Positions 4,634-5,525 of a stretch of DNA of 5,525 nt are shown piece by piece. Numbering within the stretch: position 1 is the first letter of the stretch; the number at the start of each line of letters is the position of its first letter. A program made the position numbers and the translations under genes. The stretch is from an uncultured Clostridia bacterium (GTDB lineage Bacteria; Bacillota; Clostridia; Oscillospirales; Acutalibacteraceae), in NCBI GenBank assembly GCA_947302895.1, contig CAMYWU010000112.1, forward strand, positions 1 through 5,525, written 5' to 3'. A model generated the notes under the pieces. It was given only the letters and a program-made list of their open reading frames with translations, was not told the origin of the DNA and did no database searches.

Positions 4634-5525
4634 ATGGCAGTTTTTAAAGCTTTTAAGGCATACCGCCCCGCAAAGGAAAACCAGGCTTTAATTCCCGCTC
4701 TCCCCTATGATGTTATGAACACCGAGGAGGCAAGAGAAATGGTTAAGGGCAATCCCCTTTCGTTTCTCCACGTTGATAAAGCGCAGATAGATTTTGAAAA
4801 GGGATTCGACCAGTATTCTCAGCAGGTTTACGATAAGGCAAGAGAAAATCTCCTTGCTCTTGAAAACAGCGGAAAAATGATTCAGGATGAACAGCCCTGC
4901 CTTTATATCTACCGCCAGGTTATGAACGGAAGAAGCCAGACGGGTATTGTTGGCTGCGCTTCCATTGATGATTATAAAAACAATATCATCAAAAAGCATG
5001 AGCACACACTTGCTGTTAAGGAGCAGGACAGAGTTAACCATGTTGACACCTGCGATGCAAACACAGGCCCGATTTTCTTAACCTACAGAAACGACCACGC
5101 TATAAACGCCATAGTTAACGAATGGATAAGAAATCATCAAAGCACCTATGATTTCACTTCAAACAATGTTAAGCAAACCGTTTGGGTTGTTGACGATGCA
5201 AAAACCGTTGAAGCGCTTCAGGAGCTTTTTGATAAGGTCAGCGCTCTTTATATTGCCGACGGTCATCATCGCTGCGCTTCGGCAGTAAGAGTCGGCGATA
5301 TGAGAAGGCATGCAAACCCGAACTATACAGGAAACGAAGAATTTAATTTCTTCCTTGCAGTTGCCTTCCCCGATGAAGAGCTTGCAATTATGGACTACAA
5401 CCGAGTTGTTAAGGATTTGAACGGTCTTTCAAAGAAAGAATATTTTGAAAAAATCAATGAAAGCTTCGAGATTTCTCCCCTCTCCTCACAAACAAAGCCG
5501 AGCGAGCGCCACACCTTTGCAATGT
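4634..5525 (+). CDS. DUF1015 family protein, C-terminus beyond the window
   Basis: The reading frame is open for 297 codons up to the window edge; family members are usually about 400 residues, so roughly the last quarter is missing. Signatures in order are ALPYDV (22-27), NPLSFLHV (40-47), KHEHT (121-125), DRVNHVDTCDANTGPIF (132-148), YIADGHHR (206-213) and MDYNRVV (253-259). The family is often encoded beside serA and serC, and is annotated as of unknown function. The DGHHR motif recalls the ParB-fold free serine kinase SerK, so a nucleotide-dependent role linked to serine or phosphoserine is a reasonable inference but is not shown here. No signal peptide or membrane segment is seen; the protein should be cytosolic. 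It has its own promoter and is separated from the upstream operon by a strong terminator. The family call is firm; the function is open. Confidence 0.93.
   Translation, partial: MAVFKAFKAYRPAKENQALIPALPYDVMNTEEAREMVKGNPLSFLHVDKAQIDFEKGFDQYSQQVYDKARENLLALENSGKMIQDEQPCLYIYRQVMNGRSQTGIVGCASIDDYKNNIIKKHEHTLAVKEQDRVNHVDTCDANTGPIFLTYRNDHAINAIVNEWIRNHQSTYDFTSNNVKQTVWVVDDAKTVEALQELFDKVSALYIADGHHRCASAVRVGDMRRHANPNYTGNEEFNFFLAVAFPDEELAIMDYNRVVKDLNGLSKKEYFEKINESFEISPLSSQTKPSERHTFAM

Noticed and set aside
4688..5041. 117-codon minus-strand open frame
   Set aside because: It is antisense to the DUF1015 gene, whose family motifs run through the same bases.
1..5525. CRISPR array, tRNA or rRNA
   Set aside because: There are no regularly spaced direct repeats and no cloverleaf or rRNA-like conserved stretch on either strand.

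Overview
The window looks like chromosomal DNA of a gut-type Clostridia (Firmicutes; Oscillospiraceae/Ruminococcaceae-like). Signs of this are strong purine-rich Shine-Dalgarno sites, AT-rich sigma-A-type promoters, moderate G+C genes separated by AT-rich spacers, families common in that group (DUF1015, short Cys-rich DUF6472-like proteins, cytoplasmic GH28), and GC-rich palindromic repeats of a kind I recall as dispersed in gut Clostridia. The taxonomy is inferred from style, not from a marker gene.

Layout. Positions 20-2190 hold a two-gene minus-strand operon: a polytopic acyltransferase-like membrane protein (1420-2190), then, 11 bases downstream, an unrecognised 462-residue membrane protein with a large soluble insert (20-1408). 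Positions 2191-2441 are a divergent intergenic region with two back-to-back sigma-A-like promoters whose -35 boxes overlap. Each predicted transcript carries a different GC-rich repeat in its 5' leader: a long imperfect palindrome on the acyltransferase side, and a three-hairpin element on the glycosidase side. Positions 2442-4414 hold a tightly packed plus-strand operon: a GH28-type glycosidase without signal peptide, a SecB-like chaperone, and a 59-residue acidic four-cysteine protein. The first junction has a 6-base gap and the second a one-base TAATG overlap. The operon ends at a strong hairpin terminator that begins inside the last codons. Positions 4415-4633 hold that terminator, a REP-like palindrome, smaller hairpins and a good promoter. 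From 4634 a DUF1015 gene runs off the right edge (297 codons present).

How the genes may work together. The GH28 enzyme probably trims imported uronate- or rhamnose-containing oligosaccharides in the cytoplasm. Why it is coupled to a SecB-like chaperone and a Cys4 mini-protein is not explained by known pathways. The two membrane proteins may act together on an envelope glycan, but only their operon linkage supports that. DUF1015 is a separate transcription unit, often found next to serine biosynthesis genes.

I see no rRNA, tRNA, CRISPR array, intact transposase or phage gene. The most unusual material is the set of palindromic repeats placed in or next to transcript leaders, and the SecB-like/Cys4 gene pair.
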